Below are positions 8,125 through 15,000 of a DNA stretch of 28,594 nt, piece after piece. The position numbers and the translations under genes were made by a program. Under the pieces are notes generated by a model. The model did no database searches and was not told the origin of the DNA. It saw only the letters and a list, made by a program, of their open reading frames with translations. The stretch spans positions 1 through 28,594 of the forward strand of contig BNZR01000012.1 of NCBI GenBank assembly GCA_026001245.1, given 5' to 3'. The stretch is from Clostridia bacterium. Lineage in GTDB: Bacteria; Bacillota_A; Clostridia; Oscillospirales; UBA929. Position 1 is the stretch's first letter, and each line of letters starts with the position of its first letter.

Positions 8125-9404
8125 TGGACACGCTGTTTTCCGACGTGACGGTGGTAACTTTCGATAAGATACAAAAGCACGCCTATGTGGGCGTTGAAAA
8201 CGGGAAAATCGCGTATATAGGCGACAAGGCCGTCCCGGCGGCGCAAATCATCGACGGCCGCGACAGGGCGCTGCTGCCCGGGCTTGTAAACGCGCACACG
8301 CATATCTCGATGGCCGCGTTTCGCGGCTGGGGCGACGGGCATAATTTGCAGGACTGGCTGAACGACTACATCTTCCCCTACGAGGACAAGATGACAGCCG
8401 AGCAGGCCGCGATTTGCGCGGAGCTGTGCCTTGCCGAGGCGATAGCCGCCGGTACCACCGCCGTGCTGGATATGTACTATTTCTACGAGAAAAGCGCGGA
8501 AGTCTTCGCGAATTCCGGGATAAACTGCAATCTTTCGCGCTCGCTTGTCGCATTTGGGGACTGGGACGCGAGGTCGGATCACCGCGTGTCGCAAGCGGAC
8601 GAGCTGTTCGACCAATGGGACGGTTTTGATAATGGCCGCGTGAAAGTGTTCCCGTCCATTCACGCCGAGTATACCTCTAACGAACATCTGTGGCGCGGCT
8701 ATAAGGAGCATCTCGCGGCCAAAAACCGCGACCATCACCTGCACATACATCTGTCCGAGACGCGGCGGGAGCATGACGAGTGCGTGGCGCGTCACGGAAA
8801 GACCCCGGCGGAGTTGTTTGATTCTTATGGCTTGCTTGACCGCGCCGTTTTGGCTCACGGGGTGTATCTGACAAAGCGCGACGGCGAGATTTTGGCGAAG
8901 AACCGCGCCAGCTTGGTACACAATCCGGTGTCGAACCTAAAGCTGGCCTCCGGCGTTGCGCCCCTGCGGCGGTTGCTGGATCAAAATATAAACGTGGCCT
9001 TGGGGACGGACGGCGTGTCCAGCAACGACAACATGGATTTGTTCGAGGAGTTGAAACTCTCGGCGATACTGCATCGCGGGGTGACGGGCGACCCGTTGAA
9101 TATTTCGGCGGGGGACGCGCTTAAGCTGGCCACGCAAAACGGCGCGGCGGCCTTGGATCGCCCGGATACGGGCAAGCTAGAGGTCGGGGCTTGGGCGGAC
9201 TTGATTCTGCTGGACTTTTCGCGCCCGCAGTTTTATCCGCGCCATGACGAACGCGCCTTGGCCGTATACGCGGCGCGGGGCGGGGACGTGTGTCTTACAA
9301 TGGCGCGGGGGCGCATACTCTATAGGGACGGCGAGTGGCTGACCATCGACATCGAACGCGTCAGGCATAAGCTGAATACGGTTGTATCGGGGTTGTTCGC
9401 TTGA
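8124..9404 (+). CDS. Amidohydrolase, MtaD/SsnA type (methylthioadenosine/S-adenosylhomocysteine/adenosine deaminase-like)
   Basis: The 426-residue protein belongs to the metal-dependent amidohydrolase superfamily. The metal-binding residues are visible: H58-x-H60 in NAHTH, H209 in HIHLSE, H245 in LAHG and D296 in GTDG. The layout (N- and C-terminal beta-sandwich flanking a TIM barrel) fits the 5-methylthioadenosine/S-adenosylhomocysteine deaminase family. Members deaminate the adenine ring of MTA, SAH or adenosine. The start is ATG at 8124, where the A is the last base of the preceding stop (TAATG), with GGAG 8 bases upstream; the frame is open slightly further upstream but lacks a better site. 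Its product would be an inosine-type nucleoside, the kind the adjacent 6-oxopurine PNP cleaves, so the two likely form a salvage pair (inference). Confidence 0.88.
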   Translation: MDTLFSDVTVVTFDKIQKHAYVGVENGKIAYIGDKAVPAAQIIDGRDRALLPGLVNAHTHISMAAFRGWGDGHNLQDWLNDYIFPYEDKMTAEQAAICAELCLAEAIAAGTTAVLDMYYFYEKSAEVFANSGINCNLSRSLVAFGDWDARSDHRVSQADELFDQWDGFDNGRVKVFPSIHAEYTSNEHLWRGYKEHLAAKNRDHHLHIHLSETRREHDECVARHGKTPAELFDSYGLLDRAVLAHGVYLTKRDGEILAKNRASLVHNPVSNLKLASGVAPLRRLLDQNINVALGTDGVSSNDNMDLFEELKLSAILHRGVTGDPLNISAGDALKLATQNGAAALDRPDTGKLEVGAWADLILLDFSRPQFYPRHDERALAVYAARGGDVCLTMARGRILYRDGEWLTIDIERVRHKLNTVVSGLFA

Positions 9405-10996
9405 GTAAAAGTCAAAGCTTTATACAGGGCGCGTTGGTCCTGTCTGTGGCCACGGCGGTCGTCAAGGTTATCGGGGCGTTGTTTAAGCTGCCCCTGTTCA
9501 ACTTTATGGACGACGGCGGCGCGACGCATTTTAACATGGCCTATCAGATATACGCAACGCTGTTCACAGTGGCCACGGCGGGACTGCCCGCGGGCGTTGC
9601 CAAAATGGTGTCGGAATCCGAGACGCATTCGCGTTTTCAGCAAAGCCGCCGCATTTTGGGGGTTGCGCTTAAAACCTATATCGCTATCGGCATACTGGGA
9701 TCGGTGGCGTTGTACACTTTTGCAGACTTTTTCGCCACGCATTACCACAACCCGGAGGGCGCGCCCGTTATACGCGCCATCGCCCCCGCTATCTTCTTCG
9801 TGTCGGTAATCGCGGCGTTCCGGGGATACCATCAGGGGCGGCGCGATATGGTGCCAACGGCCATCTCGCAGGTTATCGAGGCCTTTGGCAAGTTGGTTTT
9901 CGGGCTTGGGCTGGCGTACTATCTGTATAAAACGGCGCAGAACCCCGTTTCCGAGGCCGTGGGCGCGATAACCGGGGTTACCATAGGTACGGTGATGGGC
10001 AGCGCGTACTTGCTGTTCAGGTCGCGAAAACTGGCCAAGCCCGTGCCGCCGGACGCGATACCGCCGGACGGACAGGCGGGCATTTTCAGCAAGCTGATTA
10101 AAATCGCGGTACCGATCACCATCAGCGCGTCCATACTTAGCCTGACAAATCTTCTTGACGGCATGCAGGTGCTGGGGCGTTTGAAGTTCGGCATTGGGCT
10201 GTCCAAAGTTGACGCGGAGTTTTTAAGCGACTCGTATGTCATAGCAAATGCGTTGTTTTCACTGCCCTCGGCGTTTGTGCTGACGCTGGCCATCAGCATT
10301 CTGCCCGCCGTTGCGGCGGCCATGGCGCGGGGCGACAGGACCACGGCGGCCAAAAACGTATCCACCAGTCTGCGCGTTACACTGTTGCTGGCGTTACCTG
10401 CGGCGGCGGGACTGTCCGCGCTTTCGCGCCCGATACTAAGCCTGCTATACGCCAGCGGCAACTCGGCGGACAAGATTACAATCGCCGCGCCGCTTTTGAC
10501 CACGCTTGGCTTGGCCGTACCCTTCGTGTGCCTGGTCACGCTGACCAACTCGATATTGCAATCGCTGGGCAAGTATTACCTGCCGCTTATCTCGATGTCC
10601 ATCGGCGCGGCGATAAAACTTTCCGCCAACTATGTGCTTATCGGCACGCCGGACATCAATATCAACGGCGCGCCAATCGGCACACTGCTGTGCTACGCGG
10701 TGATCTCGCTTATAAATTTGACGGCTATCATCATGGCGGTCAAGCCGCCGCACATGCTATCCAGCATACTCAAGCCGCTTGTGGCCGCAATTTTTATGGG
10801 AATCGCGGCGTGGCGTTTGCAAATTGTTATGTCGGCCTTTATCAGCGACAGAATTAGCACAGCTATTGCTATACTGGTGGGCGTGGCACTATATGCTGTG
10901 TTTGTACTGGTGCTAAAGGCCTTGACCTATGACGACATAATACTGTTTCCCAAGGGGAAACGGCTTGCGGCGATATTAAAAATTTCGCCAAAATAG
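9401..10996 (+). CDS. SpoVB/MurJ-like polysaccharide flippase (MOP superfamily)
   Basis: The 531-residue product is almost wholly hydrophobic, with about 14 predicted membrane helices. It opens with an SFIQGALVLSVATAVVKVIG segment typical of the stage V sporulation protein B family. That family belongs to the MOP exporters and is thought to flip lipid-linked sugar precursors, in SpoVB's case for spore cortex peptidoglycan. Firmicutes often carry several paralogues, so this copy could serve sporulation or vegetative wall synthesis. The start TTG at 9401 overlaps the deaminase stop (TTGA). A spoVB-like gene directly before mazG is the order seen in Bacillus (the spoVT-yabM-mazG region), which supports a YabM/SpoVB-type assignment. 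Sigma-E/G control cannot be judged. Confidence 0.87.
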   Translation: MSKSQSFIQGALVLSVATAVVKVIGALFKLPLFNFMDDGGATHFNMAYQIYATLFTVATAGLPAGVAKMVSESETHSRFQQSRRILGVALKTYIAIGILGSVALYTFADFFATHYHNPEGAPVIRAIAPAIFFVSVIAAFRGYHQGRRDMVPTAISQVIEAFGKLVFGLGLAYYLYKTAQNPVSEAVGAITGVTIGTVMGSAYLLFRSRKLAKPVPPDAIPPDGQAGIFSKLIKIAVPITISASILSLTNLLDGMQVLGRLKFGIGLSKVDAEFLSDSYVIANALFSLPSAFVLTLAISILPAVAAAMARGDRTTAAKNVSTSLRVTLLLALPAAAGLSALSRPILSLLYASGNSADKITIAAPLLTTLGLAVPFVCLVTLTNSILQSLGKYYLPLISMSIGAAIKLSANYVLIGTPDININGAPIGTLLCYAVISLINLTAIIMAVKPPHMLSSILKPLVAAIFMGIAAWRLQIVMSAFISDRISTAIAILVGVALYAVFVLVLKALTYDDIILFPKGKRLAAILKISPK

Positions 10997-11025
10997 AAAA
11001 AAAGGCTTGCAAAAGGGGCAGAATT

Positions 11026-11640
11026 GTGGTAGATTTTGAATTAGCGGAAAAATACTCGCTGGAAGACCTTGCGCGGATTGTTAAAATCTTGCGCGCACCG
11101 GGCGGCTGTCCGTGGGACGCGGAGCAGACGCACAAGTCAATCCGCGACGACCTGCTGGAGGAAAGCTGCGAGGCCATGGAGGCCATCGACCTCGGCGATA
11201 TGGAGCTTCTGCGCGAAGAGCTGGGCGACGTGCTGTTGCAGGTGGTGTTCCACGCCAGCTTGGCCGAGCAGGACAAGCAGTTTGACCTTAGCGGCGTTAT
11301 AACCGGCGTGTGCCGCAAGCTTATAACGCGCCATCCCCACGTGTTCGGCGACGTCACGGCGGACGGCGTGGACGGGGTGCTTGCCAACTGGGAGGCCATC
11401 AAAAGACGGCAACACGGCAAGCAGACCATCGAGCAATCCATGCGCGGCGTTGCAAAAACTTTGCCGCCGATAATGCGGGCGGGCAAGCTTAAACGCTTGG
11501 CCAAGCGGGCGAATATCCAAGCCGACAGCCATGAGCTGGACGCGGCGGTGGCCGCGCTGGAAGAATCCCAGCAAGCCCTTAATGACGCGTGCGAGCGTTA
11601 TATAACCTCGTGCAACAGGGGCGAGTCCCCTTTGCTATAA
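11026..11640 (+). CDS. mazG: MazG-family nucleoside triphosphate pyrophosphohydrolase
   Basis: This 204-residue protein shows the MazG signature. LRAPGGCPWDAEQTHKS lies near the N-terminus, followed by the metal-binding ExxE...ExxD helices (LLEESCEAMEA and LREELGDVLLQVVFHA). RHPHVFGD and W-E-A-I-K-R follow. MazG hydrolyses (d)NTPs to NMPs and pyrophosphate and is thought to clean non-canonical nucleotides. E. coli MazG (about 263 residues) has two tandem domains. This protein has one full domain plus a reduced second half, a common short form. The start is GTG at 11026, 29 bases after the flippase stop, preceded by AAAAGGGG. A 5-bp GC hairpin (11617-11631) at the 3' end is too weak to call a terminator. 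Confidence 0.9.
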   Translation: MVDFELAEKYSLEDLARIVKILRAPGGCPWDAEQTHKSIRDDLLEESCEAMEAIDLGDMELLREELGDVLLQVVFHASLAEQDKQFDLSGVITGVCRKLITRHPHVFGDVTADGVDGVLANWEAIKRRQHGKQTIEQSMRGVAKTLPPIMRAGKLKRLAKRANIQADSHELDAAVAALEESQQALNDACERYITSCNRGESPLL

Positions 11641-11673
11641 GAATTTCCAAAGAAAATGAGGAGGAACAAAAGC

Positions 11674-11949
11674 ATGAACAAAACAGACCTTATCGCAATC
11701 GTCGCCGAGAAGACGAGCCTGACCAAGAAGGTGGCCGAGCAGGCCGTTAACGCCGTGCTGGACGGCATCACAGAGGGGCTGACAAACGAGGGCAAGGTGC
11801 AGTTGGTAGGGTTCGGCGCGTTTGAAGTCAAAGAGCGTTCGGCGCGTATGGGCCGCAACCCCAAAACCAAGGAGCCGATCTCTATCCCCGCGTCCAAAGC
11901 CCCCGTGTTCAAGGCCGGAAAGGCGCTTAAAGACGCGGTAGTCGGCTAG
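11674..11949 (+). CDS. hup: HU-type histone-like DNA-binding protein
   Basis: The 91-residue protein is a standard HU: MNKTDLI opening, helical dimerisation part, [18 protein letters not shown] leading into the beta-arm with the RNP tip (about 58-62), and [11 protein letters not shown] at the end. HU bends and compacts DNA and is abundant. The ATG at 11674 is set by GAGGAGGAAC 5-12 bases upstream; an earlier in-frame ATG at 11656 contains this ribosome site and is rejected. An extended -10 (TGCTATAAG, about 11633-11641) after mazG could give a local promoter, as expected for an abundant protein, but no -35 is convincing. One base separates it from rqcP. Confidence 0.96.
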   Translation: MNKTDLIAIVAEKTSLTKKVAEQAVNAVLDGITEGLTNEGKVQLVGFGAFEVKERSARMGRNPKTKEPISIPASKAPVFKAGKALKDAVVG

Positions 11950-11950
11950 A

Positions 11951-12202
11951 ATGCGGCTGGACAAATTCCTTAAAGTTTCGCGGCTTATCAAGCGGCGCAC
12001 TGTCGCCAACGAGGCCTGTGACGGCGAGCGCGTTACGGTAAACGGCAAGGTGGCTAAGGCCTCTTATGACGTTAAGGTCGGCGACGTGCTGGATATACGC
12101 TTCGGCGCACGCAGGACGTGCGTCGAGGTGTTGGCTATCGCCGAGCAGGCCAACAAAGACGCGGCGGCGGGACTTTACAGGGAAATCTCCCCGGAGGTAT
12201 AA
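11951..12202 (+). CDS. rqcP: S4-domain RNA-binding protein RqcP (YabO/Hsp15 family)
   Basis: The 83-residue protein is a lone S4 domain: [17 protein letters not shown], then [18 protein letters not shown] and a short acidic tail. In Bacillus, RqcP (YabO) binds stalled 50S-peptidyl-tRNA complexes with RqcH and helps add alanine tails in ribosome-associated quality control. The position next to hup, then yabP-yabQ-divIC-yabR, matches the Bacillus order (yabO, yabP, yabQ, divIC, yabR), which strengthens the identification. The ATG is one base after the hup stop, so the two are probably co-translated. Confidence 0.93.
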   Translation: MRLDKFLKVSRLIKRRTVANEACDGERVTVNGKVAKASYDVKVGDVLDIRFGARRTCVEVLAIAEQANKDAAAGLYREISPEV

Positions 12203-12225
12203 AAATCGGCTTGCCCTCATATATT
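12199..12225 (+). promoter_or_regulatory. Candidate sigma-E (mother-cell) promoter for yabP-yabQ
   Basis: ATA at 12199-12201, 16 bases, then CATATATT at 12218-12225 matches the sigma-E pattern (ATA, 16-18 bases, CATACAAT) at 6 of 8 positions of the -10 box. It lies in the 54-base gap just upstream of yabP, a gene known in Bacillus to be transcribed in the mother cell. No comparable sigma-A hexamers are visible in the gap. This is a pattern match only. Confidence 0.5.
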
Positions 12226-12256
12226 TAAGCAATTGTAAAAATGGGGGCGGGTTGTT

Positions 12257-12541
12257 ATGTCCTTTGAGGAAAAGAAAACCACGGCGAATCTTACGCATCA
12301 TATCATCATGGAAAGCCGCGCCAAGCTGACAGTTAGCGGCGTTGAGGACGTTGAAAGCTTTGACGAGACGGGCGTTACCATGCTTACAGTCAGCGGACTG
12401 CTGGTTGTGCGCGGGGCTGACCTGCGTATCGACCGGTTAAGCATTGACAAGGGCGAGGTTAACGTCGAGGGCGTGATTGATTCCTTGCAGTACGCCGAAG
12501 AGCCCAAAACGGGCGGCTTTTGGTCGCGTGTGTTTCGCTGA
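12257..12541 (+). CDS. yabP: Sporulation protein YabP
   Basis: The 94-residue protein matches the YabP family: N-terminal HHIIMESRAKLTVSGVEDVE, then a beta-rich segment (VTMLTVSGLLVVRGADLRI) and a short C-terminus. YabP is a small sporulation protein made in the mother cell; in Bacillus it is transcribed with yabQ, and its exact role is not settled. The start ATG at 12257 follows a G-rich stretch (GGGGGCGGG) rather than a textbook AGGAGG. It overlaps yabQ by one base (TGATG). A candidate sigma-E promoter lies 30-60 bases upstream. Its presence is strong evidence that the organism forms endospores. Confidence 0.92.
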   Translation: MSFEEKKTTANLTHHIIMESRAKLTVSGVEDVESFDETGVTMLTVSGLLVVRGADLRIDRLSIDKGEVNVEGVIDSLQYAEEPKTGGFWSRVFR

Positions 12542-13185
12542 TGGGCGTATCCCTTTCGGGGCAGCTGTTTGCGTTCGGGTTGGCCGCCATAGTCGGCGCG
12601 GCCTTGGGGCTGGTCTATGACCTGCTGGCGGTGCCGGCGCGGCGATTGAACCTTGCGCGTTGGCTGTTTGACCTGCTGTTCTGCGGAGCTTTGGTGCTTA
12701 CCTTTGTATGGTTCGCCATGGAGGTTGGCGGGGGGGAGCTTCGCATGTACGCAGTGCTGTCTGCGGTATTGGGCGCGACGCTGTACTTTTTGTTGCTGTC
12801 GCCCTTGACACGCGGGCTGTGCAACGCCGTGCTGGACATTGTTTTGTGGCTATTATCGCCCTTCGCCGCAATCGGGCGGTGGCTGTTAAACGGGCTGCGG
12901 TTTTTGCGCAAGACGGACGCGCTTTACAAATCGGCCGAGCTTGCGGACAAGGCCGCCAAACGGGCGAATCTAAGCAAAAGAGGGGGCGGCGCAAATGCCG
13001 AAGAAGTTCAGGTCTATCTTTTTTATCGCTATCGTAATCACGGCCTTCACCGCGTTCGCGGTGTTCAAAGTAGTAGATCTGCAGCTAAGTATCAGCGAAC
13101 AGGCCGAAAAAACCCAACAGCTGCGCGAGCAGGTGAAGGTTTTGACCAACGAGCGAGCCGCGCTGCAAGCGTCTATCGGCTCTGA
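12541..13185 (+). CDS. yabQ: Spore cortex biosynthesis protein YabQ (3' part overlaps divIC)
   Basis: YabQ is a mother-cell membrane protein needed for spore cortex formation. From ATG 12541 (overlapping the yabP stop) the product has about four hydrophobic helices: roughly residues 5-25, 38-60, 62-83 and 90-112. A basic stretch follows (LRFLRKTDALYKS and on to about 150). This first 150-residue part is YabQ-like in topology and context. The frame then stays open for another 64 codons inside divIC, in a different frame. That tail is Arg/Ser-rich and reads as an out-of-frame translation of divIC, not a conserved domain. Either the original stop was lost, or an indel lies in the G5 run at 12982-12986. 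The total of 214 residues is close to Bacillus YabQ only by coincidence of the tail. Confidence 0.85.
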   Translation: MGVSLSGQLFAFGLAAIVGAALGLVYDLLAVPARRLNLARWLFDLLFCGALVLTFVWFAMEVGGGELRMYAVLSAVLGATLYFLLLSPLTRGLCNAVLDIVLWLLSPFAAIGRWLLNGLRFLRKTDALYKSAELADKAAKRANLSKRGGGANAEEVQVYLFYRYRNHGLHRVRGVQSSRSAAKYQRTGRKNPTAARAGEGFDQRASRAASVYRL

Positions 13186-13276
13186 CATTGACGACGCGCT
13201 TATCCTAAAGCAGGCGCGCAGTAAGCTGGGGCTGGCGTTGCCGGGCGAACGCATATTCGTGGATATTTCTAACTAA
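12995..13276 (+). CDS. divIC: Septum formation initiator DivIC/FtsL-like protein
   Basis: The 93-residue protein has a short basic cytoplasmic start (MPKKFR), one membrane helix (about 7-27), then a coiled coil (LQLSISEQAEKTQQLREQV onward) and a C-terminal ARSKLGLALPGERIFVD segment. That layout is characteristic of the FtsB/DivIC family. These bitopic proteins join the divisome with FtsL and DivIB and help activate septal wall synthesis. The ATG at 12995 has AGAGGGGG 8 bases upstream. The gene begins inside the open frame of yabQ. The position between yabQ and yabR is the Bacillus position of divIC. Confidence 0.92.
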   Translation: MPKKFRSIFFIAIVITAFTAFAVFKVVDLQLSISEQAEKTQQLREQVKVLTNERAALQASIGSDIDDALILKQARSKLGLALPGERIFVDISN

Positions 13277-13300
13277 AACTAAGAGGAGAAAACATTCTTT

Positions 13301-13726
13301 ATGGCTATCGGCGTAGGAGAGATCCTAGAGGGCAAGGTTTCGGGTATCACCAAATTCGCGGCGTTTGTATCGTTGGAGGAAAATCGGAGCGGCATGGTAC
13401 ATATCTCCGAGATAGCCTTCAGCTTTGTGAACGACATTCACGAGCATTTGCAAGAGGGACAGATCGTCAAGGTCAAGGTTATCGGCATTGACCCGGAGGG
13501 ACGTATAAATCTGTCCATAAAAAAAGCGGCTGACCCGCCCCCGCGTGAGGACCGCCGTCCTTACAACAACAACGCGCCGCGCTACGCAAGCAACCGCCGT
13601 CCCGCCGCACCGGCGGAGCCGGCCAACTTCGAGGACAGGCTGAAGCTGTTCATGCAACAGTCGGAAACGAAAATGTCCGACCTTAGACACAACGAGAAAA
13701 AGGTTTCGCGCAGAAAAGGTCATTAG
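13301..13726 (+). CDS. yabR: S1-domain RNA-binding protein YabR
   Basis: The 141-residue protein has one S1 (OB-fold) RNA-binding domain at about 4-75 (GEILEGKVSGITKFAAFVSL, MVHISEI, VKVIGIDPEGRINLSIK). A disordered, Pro/Arg/Asn-rich linker follows. The conserved C-terminus contains FEDRLKLFMQQSE. This matches the YabR group found after divIC; proposed roles are in RNA or ribosome binding. GAGGAG at 13283-13288 precedes the ATG by 12 bases, a slightly long spacer. The last 44 bases overlap, tail to tail, the 3' end of rluD on the other strand. The C-terminus fits the family, so the yabR end is probably original and the rluD end the extended one. Confidence 0.92.
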   Translation: MAIGVGEILEGKVSGITKFAAFVSLEENRSGMVHISEIAFSFVNDIHEHLQEGQIVKVKVIGIDPEGRINLSIKKAADPPPREDRRPYNNNAPRYASNRRPAAPAEPANFEDRLKLFMQQSETKMSDLRHNEKKVSRRKGH

Positions 13727-14549
13727 AGACAAAGCTTAATTTTTCGTTTGTTCTTGGGTGGTTGAAGATTAGCTCGCTGGCGTGCAGTAGTTGGCCGTTT
13801 GTTCCTATTTCTTTTGCGCCGTACAGCGTGTCGCCGGCTACGGGGTGGCCTATGTGTGACATGTGTACGCGGATTTGATGGGTGCGGCCTGTTTCTAGTT
13901 TGCATTTTATTTTGGTGTGGCCTTGCAGGACCTCTAGCGTTTCGTAGTGGGTTCTGGCCGGGCGGCCTGTTTGTACTACCGCCATGCGGATTCTGTCGCG
14001 GGGATGGCGGTCTATTGGCGCGTCTATTGTTCCCTGCTCCGGCTTGGGATAGCCCTGTACTATTGCGGTGTATATGCGGCTGATTTCTCGGTTTTTCAGG
14101 GCTTCTGATAATTTTTGATGCGCGAAATCGTTCTTTGCGGCCAGCATTAGGCCGGAGGTGTCCTTGTCTAAACGGTGGACTATTCCGGGGCGTGCCACGC
14201 CGCCTATCCCGGACAGCGAGCCGTTGCAGTGATACAACAGCGCGTTTACCAGCGTCCCCGTTGCGTGCCCCGGCGCGGGGTGGACTACCATGCCCTTCGG
14301 CTTGTTGATTACCAGCAGGTCTTCGTCCTCGTAGATTATATCTAGGGGGATATTTTCGGGTTTCGCGTCCGGTTCGGCGGGGTCGGGCAGGTTGATTTCA
14401 AAGGCTTCACAGCCGGAGAGCTTATAGCTCTTCGGCTTGGCGAGGGCGGCGGTCAGCTTTGCCGCCGCGCTACGCGAGATGTTTAGATTTTCGGACAGCC
14501 ACGTGTCAAGGCGCGTTCCCGCGTCACTTGGACTTGCTTTTATCGTCAC
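13683..14549 (-). CDS. rluD: Ribosomal large-subunit pseudouridine synthase, RluD family
   Basis: The 288-residue protein converts uridines in 23S rRNA to pseudouridine. The catalytic Asp is D128 in HRLDKDTSG. Supporting motifs are INKPKGMVVHPAPGH (about 81-95), the RHP...R segment and the LETGRTHQIRVH C-terminal motif. The N-terminal S4 domain begins normally (RLDTWLSE, ISRSAA) but is shortened. The usual short loop carrying a VNG-like turn is missing, so it goes almost directly into a KPKSYKL...FEINLP strand. The start is GTG at 14549, overlapping lspA by 26 bases. The C-terminus runs into yabR and ends in an unusual CAKPFSRCV tail. The 3' half is strikingly C/A-rich on the coding strand. 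The exact target uridine is not predictable. Confidence 0.9.
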   Translation of the reverse strand: MTIKASPSDAGTRLDTWLSENLNISRSAAAKLTAALAKPKSYKLSGCEAFEINLPDPAEPDAKPENIPLDIIYEDEDLLVINKPKGMVVHPAPGHATGTLVNALLYHCNGSLSGIGGVARPGIVHRLDKDTSGLMLAAKNDFAHQKLSEALKNREISRIYTAIVQGYPKPEQGTIDAPIDRHPRDRIRMAVVQTGRPARTHYETLEVLQGHTKIKCKLETGRTHQIRVHMSHIGHPVAGDTLYGAKEIGTNGQLLHASELIFNHPRTNEKLSFVSNDLFCAKPFSRCV

Positions 14550-15000
14550 GATAACACACCAACAGCCACACGCAGGCGGTGATAGCGCCCACCGTCAACG
14601 CCGCGTCCGCCACGTTGAAGATGCCGAAGCGCATGAATTCAAGCTCGAACATATCCACCACGTAGCCGGAAAAGGCGCGGTCTATCCAGTTGCCCAACGC
14701 GCCGCCGAAGATCAGCGTGGCCGCGATTAGCAACACGGGGTTGTTGCCGAACATTTTTTTTATGAACACCGTCCAGATTATCGCCGCGAACACGATAAGC
14801 CCCAACGCCACGAAAATCCAGCGGGCGTTTTGCAGAATCCCGAACGCCGCGCCGGTGTTCTCGGTGTAGGTGATATGCACGATTCCGGGGAGTAGAGGTA
14901 CGTCATTTTGCCCCTTGACATGGGCGATAACCCATTGCTTCATAAGAATGTCCAGCACAACGATTACCGCCGTGCCTATGGCGCACAGCAGATTTTTCAC
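14524..15000 (-). CDS. lspA: Lipoprotein signal peptidase (signal peptidase II)
   Basis: The 158-residue integral membrane aspartyl protease removes signal peptides from lipidated prolipoproteins. It has four membrane helices (about 5-22, 60-80, 86-104, 130-148). The conserved motifs are TYTENTGAAFG, GNWIDR, D116 in VVDM and D132 in NVADAA; D116 and D132 form the catalytic dyad. The spacing between the two aspartates is slightly shorter than in Gram-negative enzymes. The start GTG at 15000 overlaps the ileS stop by 4 bases (GTGA), and rluD starts inside its 3' end. The order ileS-lspA-rluD is common in Firmicutes. The lipoprotein at 1-138 is an obvious type of substrate. Confidence 0.95.
   Translation of the reverse strand: MKNLLCAIGTAVIVVLDILMKQWVIAHVKGQNDVPLLPGIVHITYTENTGAAFGILQNARWIFVALGLIVFAAIIWTVFIKKMFGNNPVLLIAATLIFGGALGNWIDRAFSGYVVDMFELEFMRFGIFNVADAALTVGAITACVWLLVCYRDDKSKSK

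Noticed and set aside
7782..8921. 379-codon open frame antisense to the PNP and deaminase genes
   Set aside because: It crosses two clearly conserved genes and has no motif; a by-product of high GC.
11617..11631. Small hairpin AGGGG/CCCCT followed by TTT at the end of mazG
   Set aside because: Only 5 bp, inside the coding sequence and with a very short T-run; too weak to call a terminator, and hup continues the series.
11656..11676. Earlier ATG for hup at 11656
   Set aside because: This ATG overlaps the GAGGAGG ribosome site that serves the ATG at 11674, and HU proteins begin with MNK.
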